Positions 61,706 through 64,000 of a DNA stretch of 64,000 bases are shown here, in pieces. Numbering within the stretch: the stretch's first letter is position 1; every line of letters starts with the position of its first letter. Made by a program: the position numbers and the translations under genes. The stretch covers positions 39,243,901 through 39,307,900 of the forward strand of contig NC_087249.1 of assembly GCF_037042905.1 (NCBI RefSeq). The letters run 5' to 3'. This DNA comes from Lytechinus pictus. Lineage: Eukaryota > Echinodermata > Echinoidea > Temnopleuroida > Toxopneustidae. The notes under the pieces were generated by a model. The model made no database searches. It was given only the letters and a program-made list of their open reading frames with translations, and was not told where the DNA came from.

Positions 61706-62822
61706 CAAATTAGAGCCAATGATATCACGCATATGATTATATTTATTTGTATTTATTGTAAATGATAATACATTTCGAAGATTTGACAATTGTATAAGCT
61801 ATTACTCGTTCATTGGATTATAGGTTGCACTAATAACAATTCAACATGTTATTTCATTATGAGGAAATAATTCCATATTCCATATATTCCATTTAAAATA
61901 CACACAAAAAAAAGATTAAGTGGGTGACATCATCAAAGTCCCCATGCATGCAGTGTAGATTCGTAACACCGTCCATGTAGGCGTTCATGGAGTTGACCCA
62001 ATTAATACAGTTCTCTTGTATGTATAAACAAGATAAATCTACACATAAGTTAACTTCAAATCTTCGAAATGATCCTAAAAACCTTAAAAATCGCTTAAGG
62101 AGAAGGATGTGCATATTTTGGCAAACGTCTATTTCTTTGGGCGATTTTTAACAAGGTTTCTTAAGTTTTTTAACACTGATTTACTTACCTGGTTATCACC
62201 AAACTAATGACTGAAATCACTGAAGTTTCCATCCCTTCCTTTCATGTTCAGTAATATCAGGAAAATTAAATCTGTCGGCTGTCCTCTTATTGGAGATCTG
62301 CTGTTTAAATTCTGGTTGGACATCTTTCTTAGTTCTACAAGCATTTACGGCTAGTTCTAACCTGATCCTGTATTGGCAAAATACATTCATTCTCGCCTGC
62401 CCCATGATCAGCTATTCAAATTCAAATTTCCCGCCATTGTGCGCTCGTATTGTTTCGCCCCAATGCATATCAACATCAGCAACTGAAATGGACGACATTC
62501 GTTGCTTTCGTAAATGGATTCGTGGTGATTGCTTACGTCTATGTCGTTTCAATAAAATTCCATGCACATGAGACAATAATCATACATATTATTATCATTA
62601 TTATTATTATTATTAGCATTACTATTATTATAACTACTATCATCAATTTTTTTCGTGGACGAAATGACCTTAATTTATTGTTGAAAACCTTTTTATTTCT
62701 TTTGCATGTCAAATTTTATTCTGGAAATGTGCCCCCTCCCCTTTTGGAAAATCAAGTTTTCAAGAATAGCAGTGACAATACCTTAATCGATCAAGCTGAA
62801 ATCAGGAGCCAAAATCCATATT
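61706..62822. other. Intergenic stretch, no recognised gene
   Basis: AT-rich with an (ATT)n run near 62590-62630. Short open frames at 62290-62571 and 62450-62971 show no family motif. Confidence 0.4.
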
Positions 62823-64000
62823 CAGGGGCGGATCCAGCTCCCGCCAATAGGGGGGGGGGGGGTGGCGAATTTTTTTCACCCATATTTTCCCCGATCGGCC
62901 GCTCAAGGTTTATTTTTGTTTGTTTCTTTCGGAAGGGGTTTGTCTCAGTGGGGGGGGGGGGGGGGGCTTGATACGGCATATGAAGTAAAATTTATAAGAA
63001 GCAAGCAAAATTTTTGACATTTTAATTACAAAAATCACAGTTTTTGATAAATTTTGACATGACATTTGAAAAATTATAGGCCTATATTTCACACTTATCT
63101 TTTTCCTTTTCTCCCCATTTTCTTGGTCGTAAAAAATTGGGGGGGGGGGGGGCAAAACGCCGAGGTCTTAACAGTCATTTCTTAGCTTTATTCTTATAAA
63201 ACAACATAAAAAAATGTAATAATCTCATTAGCCCTATTTGAATAGTGCGAGCGCAAAGCGCGAGCTGAAATCTTTTTGGAATTTCATGTATTTTTTCCTG
63301 AAAATTGAATATTTTGGGCAATGCTTGCGAACCTGAACAAGATGCGTATGCAACTAGAAGCGCGAGCAGAATTTTTTTTATATGGGTTCTGGCTTGATCG
63401 AAAAGGGACCTGTTATATAAGGACGATTTGCAGTTAGCCATCATTTAAGACGATAAATATTTCAACTTTTAGATAATACGAGCGCGAAGCGCGAGCTGAA
63501 AATTTTTGACATTCTGACCTAAAAAATTGACATTCTAAGCGCTTTTTTGAAATAAACGGTATAGGTATAAAACTGCGGATGCGAGCGCGAAGTGCGAGCG
63601 GAAAAAATTGAGATTTCAGACCTAAAATGGGACACTCATGTTTTGTAAAAAGAAAAAGGAAGTTCCTACATTATATAATGCGAGCGCAAACTGGATAATT
63701 TCAGCATGTTTTGAATAAAGATCACTGGCTGCGTATTTCAATAAACATGATTGTGTGCGCGTGTTTTAGAGTTAGACAGAATCTGGGCATTCTGAATACA
63801 TTTTATTTTTATCATGAAAATCAATAATGCGAGCGGAAAAAAAAAACGGTATGAAAAGGGTAAATTTAAGCACTGTCTAAAGCACTGTAGGGATTTTGTG
63901 AAAGTGTATGTGGATAGCACTTATACCTTGGTCACATTTGCTCTACGGCGGCCGTACGGCGAGTCGAAAACAGCGGTTTTATTAATTTTAATTCAAACCA
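62823..64000. mobile_element. CAGGGGCGGATCCAG element, left part only
   Basis: Starts CAGGGGCGGATCCAGCTCCC at 62823, followed by G-runs (near 62850, 62950, 63140) and the GCTCGC satellite in reverse orientation (AGCGCGAGCTGAAA cores near 63248, 63480, 63580). No right terminus was found before the window ends, so the extent is open. Confidence 0.65.

Overview
The window is animal nuclear DNA: AT-rich, intron-rich and loaded with transposable elements. The dispersed repeats (tRNA-derived SINEs with a TGGCTACCCTGGGTAAATA-type body, GCTCGCGCTTCGCGCTCGC satellites, CAGGGGCGGATCCAG-ended elements, AAGGTCAAAGGTCA-bearing repeats) and the close protein match to vertebrate WDR19 suggest an invertebrate deuterostome, most likely a sea urchin. 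The species assignment is inference from memory of such repeats, not a database result.

One host gene dominates the + strand. It is the 3' part of WDR19 (IFT144), a core subunit of the intraflagellar transport complex IFT-A. I can chain 22 exons from 1144 to the stop at 48748 with canonical GT/AG junctions and consistent phase throughout, giving 966 residues. The human protein is about 1342 residues, so roughly the first 376 residues lie upstream of the window. Introns are filled with SINEs, a LINE tail, palindromic MITE-like elements and satellites.

The most interesting object sits in the 19.3 kb intron between exons 8 and 9: an apparently complete 18,650 bp DNA transposon at 18647..37296. 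It is bounded by perfect 17 bp terminal inverted repeats (GGCACAAGAGATTTAAT) and a TAA target-site duplication. Both ends carry dense GAACG/CGTTC subterminal clusters. Inside, long tandem arrays on the left and right share a CGAGTAT core in opposite orientation. It carries two minus-strand genes, each with one intron of about 150 bp, the same phase and a 12-nt identical splice donor context. One encodes a 412-aa BEN-domain protein with a Pro/Ala/Thr minisatellite linker. The other encodes a 541-aa transposase-like protein (D165/D279/E323 triad, AT-hook-like N-terminus, C-terminal C2H2 finger). Excising the element leaves a 653 bp intron, like its neighbours. I cannot place it in a named superfamily from memory.

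Downstream of WDR19 (48.75-64 kb) I see no gene. The region is nested repeats: a SINE split by a MITE, GCTCGC satellites in both orientations, a second copy of the AGGTCAAAGGTCA repeat element interrupted by a 1260 bp element with clear terminal repeats and target duplication, and several long G/C homopolymers. Other notable items are a partial tandem duplication of WDR19 exon 16, decayed copies of the start of exon 19, and a 150 bp MITE whose empty site is preserved in a neighbouring tandem copy.
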